Below, in pieces: positions 15,082-22,287 of a DNA stretch of 29,295 nucleotides (positions within the stretch are counted from its first letter, which is position 1; each line of letters opens with the position of its first letter). This DNA comes from GW2011-AR5 sp041645025. GTDB lineage: Archaea > Aenigmatarchaeota > Aenigmatarchaeia > GW2011-AR5. The notes under the pieces are model-generated. The model searched no databases. It saw only the letters and a program-made list of their open reading frames with translations, and was not told the origin of the DNA. The position numbers were made by a program, and so were the translations under genes. The stretch is taken from positions 1 through 29,295 of the forward strand of contig JBAZQV010000008.1 in the NCBI GenBank assembly GCA_041645025.1. The letters are read 5' to 3'.

Positions 15082-16404
15082 TCAAAACAGAAACGCCTTT
15101 GGATCGATTCTTTCTATTTGTTCGCCCATGATATTCTCCGCTATCATGTTCTTTGCAGCTTCAAGGTTTTTTGTCTGGCCCAGCACCCAGCCGAGCTTGA
15201 CAAAAGCGGCCTCGGGCGTCATCTGCACCGGGATTACGCCCGCCTCCTGCAGAACGCGACCAGTGGAGTAAACATTCATGCCAACCTTGCCGTAGAGGCA
15301 TTGGGACGTCATGGCTATTATTCCTTTTTTTGCCATTCTTTTTATCGCGGAGAGGAGAAGCGTGTGATGTTTTGTTAATTTATCAACAGAATTTATCGGT
15401 GCATGTCCCAGGCCGGTTCCTTCAAGAACAATCCCTTTGTAACCGATTTTTTCATAGGATTCCAGTTCCTTGTGGCTGAAGCCTGGATGAATCTTGACAA
15501 GGGCAACTTTTTTCTCGAAAGCAATCACAGGCTTAAATTCGCCGGAAGGTTTTTTGTATTCGCCCATGAATTCAACAGTACCGCTCTTTGACACTTTTGC
15601 TATTGGCATGACATCTATGCTGCGGAAAGCGTCTCTTCTTGATGTGTGCATCTTTCTTACATGCAAACCAGAATGCACATAGCAGTAATCATCGTCCATA
15701 TTCGCGTGCATACAAACTACCACGCCGGAGAAATCACTTTTAACTATGAACTGGGCTGCACATAGAAGGTTCATAGCCGCATCGCTGCTGCCTCTATCAG
15801 AAGAGCGTTGGGAGCCCACCAATATAACAGGTTTTGGAATATTTTGCAGCATGAAGGACAGGGCTGCTGAGGTATAGTGTATGGTATCAGTACCATGGGT
15901 AACAATTATTCCATCGTATCTTTCGTAATCCTGCGCGATCTTTTTTGCAAGCAGCATCCAGTGATCCGGCTCCAGGTCCTCAGAAAACATCTGGAAAACA
16001 ATCTCGGTGCGGATGTTTGCAATGGTTGCGAGCTCAGGAACAGATGCTATAAGATCCTCCGGAGTTATTGACGCATTAACAGCACCGGTTTCATAATCAA
16101 TTCGAGATGCGATAGTTCCACCGGTATGCAGAATAAGTATTGTTTTCTTTCCTGCATCATGCTCGTATTTCATCTTCTTAGGCAGGACGCGCTTGGGCTG
16201 CGCAAGCTTCTTTATTTTTATTCCTTCTAGCGCCAGGCCAACATTGTAGCCATTGTCCATCTTAATAACAAGAACGTTTGGGTCACCGGTGTTCGGCATT
16301 AAAACTCCTTCGGATATTTTACCATCCTTTTCCACGGACAACCGGTTGCCTACTTCTATTTTTTCCCTAGCAAGAATCTTTTTGACAGCAGGAGAATAGT
16401 CCAT
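15082..16404 (-). CDS. gatD: Glutamyl-tRNA(Gln) amidotransferase subunit D
   Basis: L-asparaginase-like glutaminase subunit that makes ammonia from Gln or Asn and channels it to GatE. The N-terminal ~75 residues form the GatD-specific beta-barrel. The asparaginase domain then starts with ILILHTGGTIASR (first catalytic Thr), VTHGTDTIHYTSAALSF (second Thr and Asp), and VGSQRSSDRGSSDAAMNL. A lysine in the catalytic tetrad follows near the FSGVVVCMHANM region. Length is 440 aa, as expected. It is first in a minus-strand run of gatD, MNT, HEPN, a Cys-rich microprotein and gatE. Confidence 0.95.
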   Translation of the reverse strand: MDYSPAVKKILAREKIEVGNRLSVEKDGKISEGVLMPNTGDPNVLVIKMDNGYNVGLALEGIKIKKLAQPKRVLPKKMKYEHDAGKKTILILHTGGTIASRIDYETGAVNASITPEDLIASVPELATIANIRTEIVFQMFSEDLEPDHWMLLAKKIAQDYERYDGIIVTHGTDTIHYTSAALSFMLQNIPKPVILVGSQRSSDRGSSDAAMNLLCAAQFIVKSDFSGVVVCMHANMDDDYCYVHSGLHVRKMHTSRRDAFRSIDVMPIAKVSKSGTVEFMGEYKKPSGEFKPVIAFEKKVALVKIHPGFSHKELESYEKIGYKGIVLEGTGLGHAPINSVDKLTKHHTLLLSAIKRMAKKGIIAMTSQCLYGKVGMNVYSTGRVLQEAGVIPVQMTPEAAFVKLGWVLGQTKNLEAAKNMIAENIMGEQIERIDPKAFLF

Positions 16405-16444
16405 GATATTACTTGAGAGTTAGAGTTTTTAAGATTCCGAATGC

Positions 16445-16639
16445 TCAATATTTGTTCCAGCGTTCGTCGTATTTATTGCTCCAGTCTTTCTCTAATGGGT
16501 CGCGAATTTCCCTCTTTTTCGGATTTCTTTTGCTATTCGTGTGCCAGATATCTTTCACGTCTTTCGGCCGTATTTTAGATTTCTTGACACAGCCACGAAG
16601 TTCAGAAGAAAACCGTTTCGTATCAAACTTTTTTGTCAT
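16445..16639 (-). CDS. Small basic hypothetical protein, 64 aa or longer
   Basis: ATG at 16639 follows GAGATTATT and opens a strongly basic, Trp-containing protein (SKIRPKDVKDIWHTNSKRNP). The same frame stays open upstream to about 16775 and reads as a plausible amphipathic N-terminus (SEARYAEHFETLAAFILASI), but I see no normal start codon there; only TTG at 16669. A TATA-like TTATATATTTAAAG lies further upstream at about 16760-16774. Either the start is TTG/ATG, or an upstream start has been lost. Confidence 0.45.
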   Translation of the reverse strand: MTKKFDTKRFSSELRGCVKKSKIRPKDVKDIWHTNSKRNPKKREIRDPLEKDWSNKYDERWNKY

Positions 16640-16776
16640 AATAATCTCGTATATACTTATGCTGGCCAAGATAAAAGCGGCTAAGGTTTCGAAATGCTCC
16701 GCATATCTTGCTTCACTTAGTATTATAGCACCGACCTTGAGCTGCGGAATCGACGATATCTTTAAATATATAAGTC

Positions 16777-16814
16777 TTTACATCATATTAAATATATTAA
16801 AAAAGTGATGTAAA
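16777..16814. promoter_or_regulatory. Operator flanking the promoter of the wHTH/NTase pair
   Basis: TTTACATCA at 16777-16785 is the exact complement of TGATGTAAA at 16806-16814, which abuts the ATG. The 20-bp interval contains the TATA-like AATATATT. A repressor binding both arms would cover the promoter. The winged-helix protein encoded next is the natural candidate. Confidence 0.7.
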
Positions 16815-17429
16815 ATGGACTGGCTGGAAATGGCAAAAAGGCTCCGGGGTATGCAAACAGCGGCAAGCGCGGCCAAAGCGCTGGACGTGGGCCGCAGGAC
16901 TGCTGTGAACTATATCTCTGAGTTGAGGAAGCTTGGATATGTAAGGACAAGCAGGGGAAAAGGCAAAATACGCATGTACGAAATATCCGAGACAAAAGCT
17001 ATCAAAAAAAGCGGGACAGACCTTTACGATTTCATCAACAGCCTTTCTCCAGTAAAGGTTCACAAGCCTTACGAATATATAATACATGGGAAGCTGAGCG
17101 CGGAGGAAGCCATAGCCAGGGCGATCGAGACAAAAGACTTTAGGACCATACTCGCTGCAATGTATCTCTTCAGATTAGTGAAAGACTGGCCTGAGCTTAA
17201 TAGACAGACAAAGATGCGCGGGCTGCAAAGATCCGTGGGCGCGCTTTATGATCTGGCAAGAAAATACATTAGGGTAAGGGCAATGGATAAAAGGACAAGA
17301 AACTCGCTCCTCAAAGCAAGAACAGAGGACAAGTTCATAGTCCCGCATATGAGGAGCAAAAATTTTCAGGATATCGAAAGGGTGTGGAATGTTTATCTAC
17401 CCTTTAATGACGGAGATATGAGGCGATAA
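16815..17429 (+). CDS. Winged-helix protein, AbiEi-like antitoxin candidate
   Basis: 204 aa with an N-terminal winged helix-turn-helix at residues 10-60 (SAAKALDVGRRTAVNYISEL, then LGYVRTSRGKGKIRMYEIS wing). The rest is helical, Arg/Lys-rich and not recognised. It ends 2 nt before a nucleotidyltransferase gene. This order, a DNA-binding protein followed by an NTase, is that of AbiE-type toxin-antitoxin systems, where the first protein represses the operon. Family assignment is by architecture and context, not by close sequence match. Confidence 0.7.
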   Translation: MDWLEMAKRLRGMQTAASAAKALDVGRRTAVNYISELRKLGYVRTSRGKGKIRMYEISETKAIKKSGTDLYDFINSLSPVKVHKPYEYIIHGKLSAEEAIARAIETKDFRTILAAMYLFRLVKDWPELNRQTKMRGLQRSVGALYDLARKYIRVRAMDKRTRNSLLKARTEDKFIVPHMRSKNFQDIERVWNVYLPFNDGDMRR

Positions 17430-17431
17430 GA

Positions 17432-18106
17432 ATGACAGGCGTGAATGAGCAACAAGAGCTTTTCAAGCTTATTGGCAGACAGCTCAAAAAAAGGGTCGAG
17501 TGCTACGTTATAGGCGGGTCAGCAATGCTTTTCTACGGATTCAAGACGGTCACGAAGGACATAGACCTTGTTTTCACAAGCGAAGAAGAAAGAAGGCGAT
17601 TTACAGCCGTACTGAAAGAAATGGGCTTCGCGCACCGCCGCTACAGTGATTATACAGCAGAAAATGCAGCGGTTCTGATGGAGCGCAAGGAAGCCAGATT
17701 CGATCTTTTTCTGGCGGAGATAATAACCACCGTGCTTTCTCCCGGCATGATAAGCAGGATAAAAGAAAAGCATGAATTTTCAAACCTTGTTGTAAACGTA
17801 GTGTCGCCAGAAGACATAATTGTCCTGAAATGCGCTACAGACAGAGCAGGCGACAGAAAAGACGCCGCTGATATAATAGGTTCCATGGAAATAAGCTGGG
17901 ACACAATACTGGAAGAGGCCCGGTGGCAGGCCGCCAACGGCAAGAAGGCATTTGTGATATTTCTTTTTGATTTTGTGGAAGATCTCAGATACGACTACAA
18001 GGCCATCATACCACGAAGCTTCACCAAGAATCTCATGAAAGAATACAAGGAACAGCTGATCAAATTGCTGGGATACAAAAAATACAAAGAAATGGACGGC
18101 AAATAA
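17432..18106 (+). CDS. Nucleotidyltransferase, AbiEii-like toxin candidate
   Basis: 224 aa. The nucleotidyltransferase motif is ECYVIGGSAMLFYGFKTVTKDIDLVF (residues 23-48): a G-G-S and then D-x-D metal ligands. A third acidic residue lies in ARFDLFLAEI. SPEDIIVLKCATDRAGDRKDAADI near residue 130 is typical of the AbiEii/DUF6036 group. Related toxins transfer nucleotides to tRNA. It shares an operon with the preceding wHTH gene, with a 2-nt gap. The product ends 25 nt before the convergent rhodanese-MBL gene. Confidence 0.83.
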   Translation: MTGVNEQQELFKLIGRQLKKRVECYVIGGSAMLFYGFKTVTKDIDLVFTSEEERRRFTAVLKEMGFAHRRYSDYTAENAAVLMERKEARFDLFLAEIITTVLSPGMISRIKEKHEFSNLVVNVVSPEDIIVLKCATDRAGDRKDAADIIGSMEISWDTILEEARWQAANGKKAFVIFLFDFVEDLRYDYKAIIPRSFTKNLMKEYKEQLIKLLGYKKYKEMDGK

Positions 18107-18131
18107 CCTGCCTATCCCGAAAAACTTTATT

Positions 18132-19151
18132 TTATTTGACCACGCACCGATTCGCTCCGGCATCGAGCTCGCGGATTTCTTTTCTGCTTATGACAACAGT
18201 GCCGTTGTTGAAACTCTTTATCGTCTCGAAATTATCCGGTTCTGGTAATCTGTGTTTTGCTGCCCACATTACGAACTCGTCCTTTGACAATGTGAATAAC
18301 TGCTTGATTTCTCCTAGTGTGGTAACCAATTGCTTGGCTCTAATATCATAGTGTCCCGGAAGAACAAGCATGTCGTCAGGAAGCCGGAAAAGTTTTTGCA
18401 GCGTATCAAAAAACATCGCGGCGCTGTCCCTTACAGGCTGGTCAATATCAGGTTGTCCTACGCCGTCAACGAAAATTGTGTCGCCTGTGAACAAAATATT
18501 ATTAAACGAGTAAACCATGCTTCCTGGTGTGTGGCCAGGCGCAGCTATGGCCATAAGCCTGGTTGTGCCGAATTTTATTATGCCACCATCTTTTACGATC
18601 TCGTGCTGGCCGCCAACTTCTTCAGGAGCAAAATATTTTGCTCCATCAAGCTTTTTTCCACTTACGTGGTCTGTGTGCAGGTGTGTGTCGATGACAGCAA
18701 CAATCTTTGCGCCCTTTGCTGCTTCCTGATAAATATCCGTATCAATAATAGGATCAATAACAACCGCCTCTCTGCCGCTTACCAGCAGATAGCTAAGACA
18801 GCCTTTTCCCACGCGACGTATTTGCACCACGCCTCCCTGGATTTCTGAGAAATCATAAACACTATTCCATTCAACCATGCCGCCATCCAGCGAGCGGACA
18901 TTATAGCCATGCTCTGCGAGGATCCGGCGTGCTGTCTCGCTACGAAAACCATGGACACAAACAGTCACAATCTCATTTTCCTTTGGCAATTCAATCCTGA
19001 AGCCGCGGTGCATCAGATTTGACACAGGCAGATTTATGCTGCCCTCTATGTGCCAGTCCATGTATTCGTGGGGCTCGCGCACGTCCAATATAGTAAGCTG
19101 CTCACCTGAGTCTATTTTCTGTTTAAGCTCCTTGGTAGTTATGGTTTTCAT
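18132..19151 (-). CDS. Rhodanese and metallo-beta-lactamase fusion (persulfide dioxygenase-like)
   Basis: 339 aa. Residues 1-95 are a rhodanese domain: ILDVREPHEYMDWHIEGSI and active-site Cys in VTVCVHGFRS. Residues 105-300 are a metallo-beta-lactamase domain with the metal motif DTHLHTDHVSG, then GHTPGSMVYS, FTGDTIFVDGVG and GHYD. This pairing occurs in sulfur metabolism (ETHE1-like persulfide dioxygenases), where the order is commonly MBL first; here rhodanese is first. A short C-terminal tail of ~50 residues has no known domain. ATG 19151 begins the rhodanese at the normal place; a longer start at 19205 adds a non-conserved hydrophobic stretch. A TTTTTATTC box lies about 25 nt upstream. 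Confidence 0.9.
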   Translation of the reverse strand: MKTITTKELKQKIDSGEQLTILDVREPHEYMDWHIEGSINLPVSNLMHRGFRIELPKENEIVTVCVHGFRSETARRILAEHGYNVRSLDGGMVEWNSVYDFSEIQGGVVQIRRVGKGCLSYLLVSGREAVVIDPIIDTDIYQEAAKGAKIVAVIDTHLHTDHVSGKKLDGAKYFAPEEVGGQHEIVKDGGIIKFGTTRLMAIAAPGHTPGSMVYSFNNILFTGDTIFVDGVGQPDIDQPVRDSAAMFFDTLQKLFRLPDDMLVLPGHYDIRAKQLVTTLGEIKQLFTLSKDEFVMWAAKHRLPEPDNFETIKSFNNGTVVISRKEIRELDAGANRCVVK

Positions 19152-19233
19152 AGTAGAATGATAAACAGAAAGAATAAAAATTAGATATTGTGGTCGCAGA
19201 CGCACTTAGATCAAAATAATAGTCAAGAAGATT

Positions 19234-19386
19234 TTACTTACCTTTTCCGCTGAACCATCCAACAAGCAGAGCTACGATACCGGATATAATCCAGTTAACA
19301 CCGCTGGCTCCTGCCGGGTATGCCAATCCTAGCAATCCAAGCAGAATAAAGGCTACAGCGACTGTTAGCACAGTTGATTTTGCCAT
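19234..19386 (-). CDS. Two-helix membrane microprotein, 50 aa
   Basis: ATG at 19386 follows AGGTGAATTA, and TAA closes the frame at 19234-19236. Residues 5-25 (TVLTVAVAFILLGLLGLAYP) and 30-45 (VNWIISGIVALLVGWFSG) are hydrophobic helices with a short PAGASG turn. The C-terminus is basic. No family recognised. The clean ribosome site, start and membrane pattern support a real gene between the MBL fusion and the nitrilase. Confidence 0.75.
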   Translation of the reverse strand: MAKSTVLTVAVAFILLGLLGLAYPAGASGVNWIISGIVALLVGWFSGKGK

Positions 19387-19438
19387 TAATTCACCTGATA
19401 ATTATTTGGTTGTGGGTTTTTATAAAGTTAACAAAATT

Positions 19439-19458
19439 GGAAAATTAAATAATTTTCC
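19439..19458. repeat. Perfect A/T-rich hairpin
   Basis: GGAAAATTA and TAATTTTCC flank a two-base centre: a 9-bp perfect inverted repeat between the nitrilase and the 50-residue gene, both on the minus strand. It could end the nitrilase transcript or be an operator of the small gene. Next to it (about 19462-19510) the minus strand has a short hydrophobic frame preceded by TGA, perhaps a decayed C-terminus. Confidence 0.45.
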
Positions 19459-19527
19459 AGTATTTCACCTGCCCAAGGCGCAGCGTAAATCCTATAGCGA
19501 ACAGGAAGAATACAAATCAACCGTCTT

Positions 19528-20343
19528 CTAGAATATCCTGTTTTTGATGTCGCTCCTGATTCTATAACATTTCTCGGCCTTTTCTAATATATTCATGTCG
19601 ATTTCCTGCACAAACATTTCTTCTCTATTATGATCCAATTTTTTTAGCGGACCTGCAAAAGGTGCAGCGATCTGGGAATGTCCGACAGCCAGTTCTGTTG
19701 TGTTTTTCTTTTTTATCCTGCCCGCAGCGCCGCAATATACCATGATGATCTCATTTTCAAATGCCCTTGCCGCGCAAAGAGCATCAACATGCCTATTTTC
19801 AGCATAATTCATGAAAATCTTTCCTTTTTCTGTCAAATACCAGAGACTCGGGCAATATATTATTTTTACGCCTTTTACAGTCATTCTCCTGAAAATTTCC
19901 GGAAAAGCCAGATCCCAGCAAACAACCAAACCAGCTTTTCCATATTTTGTATTGAAAACACACAGTTCGTTGCCAGGTGTCAAATAACTTCGCTCACCTA
20001 GCCATAGATTAGTCTTTCTGTATGTACCTTTTATCCGACCGTTTGAGTCTATGTAATAGGCAGTGTTGTACCATCCGGTCTTTTTACCTTCTATCCAAGA
20101 ACCAGTCACTATGTCTATTTTGTACTTTTTTGCAAGAGTCTGAAAGAGTTTCGCATATTTTCGATCGTAGTCTACAAAGGCTTTATCACCTCTTATCGGA
20201 CCTGTCAAAAAATCTTCTGGAAAAACAATTACTTGGGATTTTAGGGACGAGGCTTCCTTTATGAACATCTCAACTCTTCTCATGTTTTCATCAGGCGAGA
20301 ACTGCCTTATCTCGAACTGTACAACAGCTATTTTGAATTTCAT
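19528..20343 (-). CDS. Carbon-nitrogen hydrolase (nitrilase superfamily)
   Basis: 271 aa amidase-type hydrolase. The catalytic Glu-Lys-Cys triad is visible: Glu in VIVFPEDFLTG (near 43), Lys in GTYRKTNLW (near 110), and Cys in GLVVCWDLAFPE (near 143). A second Glu lies in AENRHVDALCAARAFEN. The family hydrolyses amides, nitriles or carbamoyl groups; omega-amidase and N-carbamoylputrescine amidase are possible. Sequence alone does not show the substrate. A 147-nt A/T-rich gap upstream holds a likely promoter. Confidence 0.9.
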   Translation of the reverse strand: MKFKIAVVQFEIRQFSPDENMRRVEMFIKEASSLKSQVIVFPEDFLTGPIRGDKAFVDYDRKYAKLFQTLAKKYKIDIVTGSWIEGKKTGWYNTAYYIDSNGRIKGTYRKTNLWLGERSYLTPGNELCVFNTKYGKAGLVVCWDLAFPEIFRRMTVKGVKIIYCPSLWYLTEKGKIFMNYAENRHVDALCAARAFENEIIMVYCGAAGRIKKKNTTELAVGHSQIAAPFAGPLKKLDHNREEMFVQEIDMNILEKAEKCYRIRSDIKNRIF

Positions 20344-20490
20344 AACAACTAACCCTTCTGTGTCTTTATCTTTTTTACCGCCTTGCTTTCTGAACTTTCA
20401 TATACATCTGACATCTCGAAAATAAGCGCAGAAAACTTCTTAAAGATATAGTTTACAATATATATTTTTTATTAAATAATTAACGACTTT

Positions 20491-21192
20491 CTACTCATAG
20501 GCGTCGTGCTTGCGCTTGCGTTTTGCTGAATAGACATCAGCCGATCCATAGGCAGTCCCAGTCTGTCCTTTTGATGAATAGCCGCCTTTTCCGCCGGAAT
20601 ATCCCGCGTTGCCACCGCCTTCATAGACGTCCTTGACATTTTCGCCTGCTTTTGTCTGTGCAGATTTTTCTTTTGTTGATTTTGTAATTAGTTCCAGTCT
20701 AATAGCTAATTCTTGATCTATCTTTCCTTGCATCTTTCCCAATTGCTCAGCCAGTTTTTTCATGCCTTCTTCTGTTATCTGACTGGGATCTGTTGCTATG
20801 GTATCTACTCCTATCGCTCCGGTAAGATCTGCGCCGCCAAACAGGTTTGTATCAAAGAAAAGTGACCAGCTAACATCAGCACCGCGCATATTCGTTTTTT
20901 CAAACTGTGCCTCATTGAAGCGCGACCAGACTGCACGCACTTTTTCAAAATTAGCATGCCTAAGGTTAGCTCTTATGAATCCTGTCCATTCCAAAACTGC
21001 ACCTGACAAATCAGCGCCTTCAAGATTTGTGCTGTGAAAACCACAATAACTTAGGTTTGCTTTCTTGAATATAATTCCGCGCAGGTCAAAATTATCGAAA
21101 GAATCATTGTTACATACAACACCGGAAAAATCGCGGCGGCCTTCCTTATACACTTTCAATATTGCACTTGCTCTTAGATACTCTTTTTTCAT
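20491..21192 (-). CDS. Pentapeptide-repeat protein with Gly/Tyr-rich tail
   Basis: 233 aa. Residues 33-125 carry about 18 pentapeptide repeats of the A(D/N)Lxx type (FKKANLSYCG, NLEGADLSGAVL, IRANLRHANFEK, MRGADVSWSL), which fold into a right-handed beta-helix. Residues 130-175 are a charged helical segment. The tail (from about 185) is low-complexity, rich in Gly, Tyr and Ser (GGGNAGYSGGKGGYSSKGQ) and ends KRKRKHDAYE. Function of such proteins is often unknown; some mimic DNA and protect gyrase. The tail may bind nucleic acid or aid assembly; that is inference. It is on the same strand as the four-gene run upstream. Confidence 0.9.
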   Translation of the reverse strand: MKKEYLRASAILKVYKEGRRDFSGVVCNNDSFDNFDLRGIIFKKANLSYCGFHSTNLEGADLSGAVLEWTGFIRANLRHANFEKVRAVWSRFNEAQFEKTNMRGADVSWSLFFDTNLFGGADLTGAIGVDTIATDPSQITEEGMKKLAEQLGKMQGKIDQELAIRLELITKSTKEKSAQTKAGENVKDVYEGGGNAGYSGGKGGYSSKGQTGTAYGSADVYSAKRKRKHDAYE

Positions 21193-21253
21193 GGATAATA
21201 ATTAGGCTTGCATGTTAAAATTTGTTGTTTTTGTTATTTTTTGCTATTTTCAT

Positions 21254-21688
21254 TCAGAGTATTTCCTGTGGCTTTTGACCAGGCTTGATTTCTATACCTA
21301 ATGCTCTGGCTTGCTGATATAAAAGATGCGTTCCATCAGAAAGTGCGTTATATGTTGCTTCTGTCATTGTACGATTCCACATATCTCCGGAAAGTGCAAC
21401 CGCATGGGCGTGGAGTTCATCTCCTTTATCTCTACCGTCAGGCAATGAAAGTATCGTACGGTGGCCGATTCGAGTATATGGCCAAATGTCATCATAAGTT
21501 CTTGTCACCATAACATAAACAGGATCAGCATCTAAACAGTCTTGATTATCACGTATACGCAGATATATGTCTGATATTCTAGACAATCCTTCGGCTCTGG
21601 ATTTCATTTTTTCTATCGCTTTTAAACGTGCAAAAGCTTTTTTTGCGTCTACTTTCGCTTTTTCAAGTGTTTTATCATATACTGTCAT
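21254..21688 (-). CDS. Hypothetical protein, 144 aa, paralogue of 21699-21974
   Basis: Family unknown. Residues 1-45 form a charged helix; the rest is soluble. The C-terminal motif EATYNALSDGTHLLYQQARA followed by LGIEIKPG matches the preceding gene's KATYNALIEGTHSIYSQAKA and LGMDIKPE, and DADPVY matches ENDPIY. The genes therefore share a C-terminal domain of about 80 residues. I prefer ATG 21688, which follows GAGATGATAA; ATG 21697 lies in that motif. It is the last gene of a minus-strand run whose four members form two paralogous pairs. Confidence 0.75.
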   Translation of the reverse strand: MTVYDKTLEKAKVDAKKAFARLKAIEKMKSRAEGLSRISDIYLRIRDNQDCLDADPVYVMVTRTYDDIWPYTRIGHRTILSLPDGRDKGDELHAHAVALSGDMWNRTMTEATYNALSDGTHLLYQQARALGIEIKPGQKPQEIL

Positions 21689-21698
21689 TTTTATCATC

Positions 21699-21974
21699 TC
21701 ATTTTCTATGGAGCACCGGTTCCGGTTTTATGTCCATACCCAGTGCTTTGGCTTGACTATATATCGAATGTGTTCCCTCAATCAATGCGTTGTAAGTTGC
21801 TTTCGGCATTTTTCCCTGATATAATTCAGAGCTGAGTTCTCTTGCGTGTCTTTCTAATTCAGTTAGACTTCCGCGTCCTGATAGCCACGCTTCTCTACCA
21901 TTGAATACTCTGGGTCTTTCACACCAAGTCGCCATGTTGTGCAACATTTTATATATAGGGTCATTTTCATTCAT
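21699..21974 (-). CDS. Hypothetical protein, 91 aa, paralogue of 21254-21688
   Basis: Family unknown. The whole protein corresponds to the C-terminal domain of the next gene: DPIYKMLHN, LERHARELS, and KATYNALIEGTHSIYSQAKA align with DPVYVMVTR, LHAHAVALS and EATYNALSDGTHLLYQQARA. The start follows GGTGATGAAAA, a near-ideal ribosome site. It begins 13 nt after the second of two 25-residue genes, so all four are one transcript. Confidence 0.75.
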   Translation of the reverse strand: MNENDPIYKMLHNMATWCERPRVFNGREAWLSGRGSLTELERHARELSSELYQGKMPKATYNALIEGTHSIYSQAKALGMDIKPEPVLHRK

Positions 21975-21987
21975 TTTTCATCACCGA

Positions 21988-22065
21988 TTAGTTTCCTTCC
22001 CATACTGGCCGGCCGAAAAAGTCCCTGTATTTTTTCTTTTCCTTTTCTTGTTCTTCTTCTGTCAT
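21988..22065 (-). CDS. 25-aa microprotein with DFFGRPVW motif (copy 2)
   Basis: Highly charged N-terminus (TEEEQEKEKKK), then YRDFFGRPVWEGN and stop. It matches copy 1 in length (25 aa) and in the core DFFGRPVW. The DNA of the two cores differs only at third codon positions (Asp, Gly, Arg and Pro codons), a sign of protein-level selection. Its start is preceded by GGGTGATGAAG, which overlaps copy 1's stop codon, so the two are coupled. No family is recognised. Confidence 0.72.
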   Translation of the reverse strand: MTEEEQEKEKKKYRDFFGRPVWEGN

Positions 22066-22070
22066 CTTCA

Positions 22071-22148
22071 TCACCCTCTAAGATCTCCGCCATCCCATAC
22101 AGGACGACCGAAAAAATCTTTCAGCTTCTCCTTTTTTTCTTCTTCCAT
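22071..22148 (-). CDS. 25-aa microprotein with DFFGRPVW motif (copy 1)
   Basis: ATG at 22148 follows GGAGGTGTGGAAT, a full Shine-Dalgarno sequence and the strongest in the window. The protein is Glu/Lys-rich for 12 residues, then DFFGRPVWDGGDLRG. It is the first gene of a run of four on the minus strand, with a TATA-like TATATATTTTAAG near 22190-22210. The 20-nt-spaced downstream copy repeats its design. Confidence 0.75.
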   Translation of the reverse strand: MEEEKKEKLKDFFGRPVWDGGDLRG

Positions 22149-22248
22149 ATTCCACACCTCCATTTACTACCCTTCAGTTACAATTATATGTGGCTTAAAA
22201 TATATATAGATTAGGCAGAATTCGTCTTAAAAATGAGTTAATTTTAAG

Positions 22249-22275
22249 TATTTATCTTAATAATTAAGATAAATA
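22249..22275. promoter_or_regulatory. Lrp operator palindrome
   Basis: TATTTATCTTAA and TTAAGATAAATA are a perfect 12-bp inverted repeat around TAA, ending 12 nt before the Lrp start. Lrp/AsnC proteins bind such A/T-rich palindromes and often repress themselves. It also lies about 100 nt from the divergent microprotein operon and could regulate it. Confidence 0.8.
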
Positions 22276-22287
22276 TAGTGATAAAAT

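Noticed and set aside
16413..16808. Plus-strand 131-residue frame
   Set aside because: Phe/Ser/Leu-rich antisense composition with no ribosome site; the opposite strand has better evidence.
18330..18848. Plus-strand frame over the rhodanese-MBL gene
   Set aside because: Antisense to a protein with all catalytic motifs.
21901..22214. Plus-strand Phe/Ser-rich frames
   Set aside because: Their composition reflects the Glu/Lys codons of the microproteins on the other strand.
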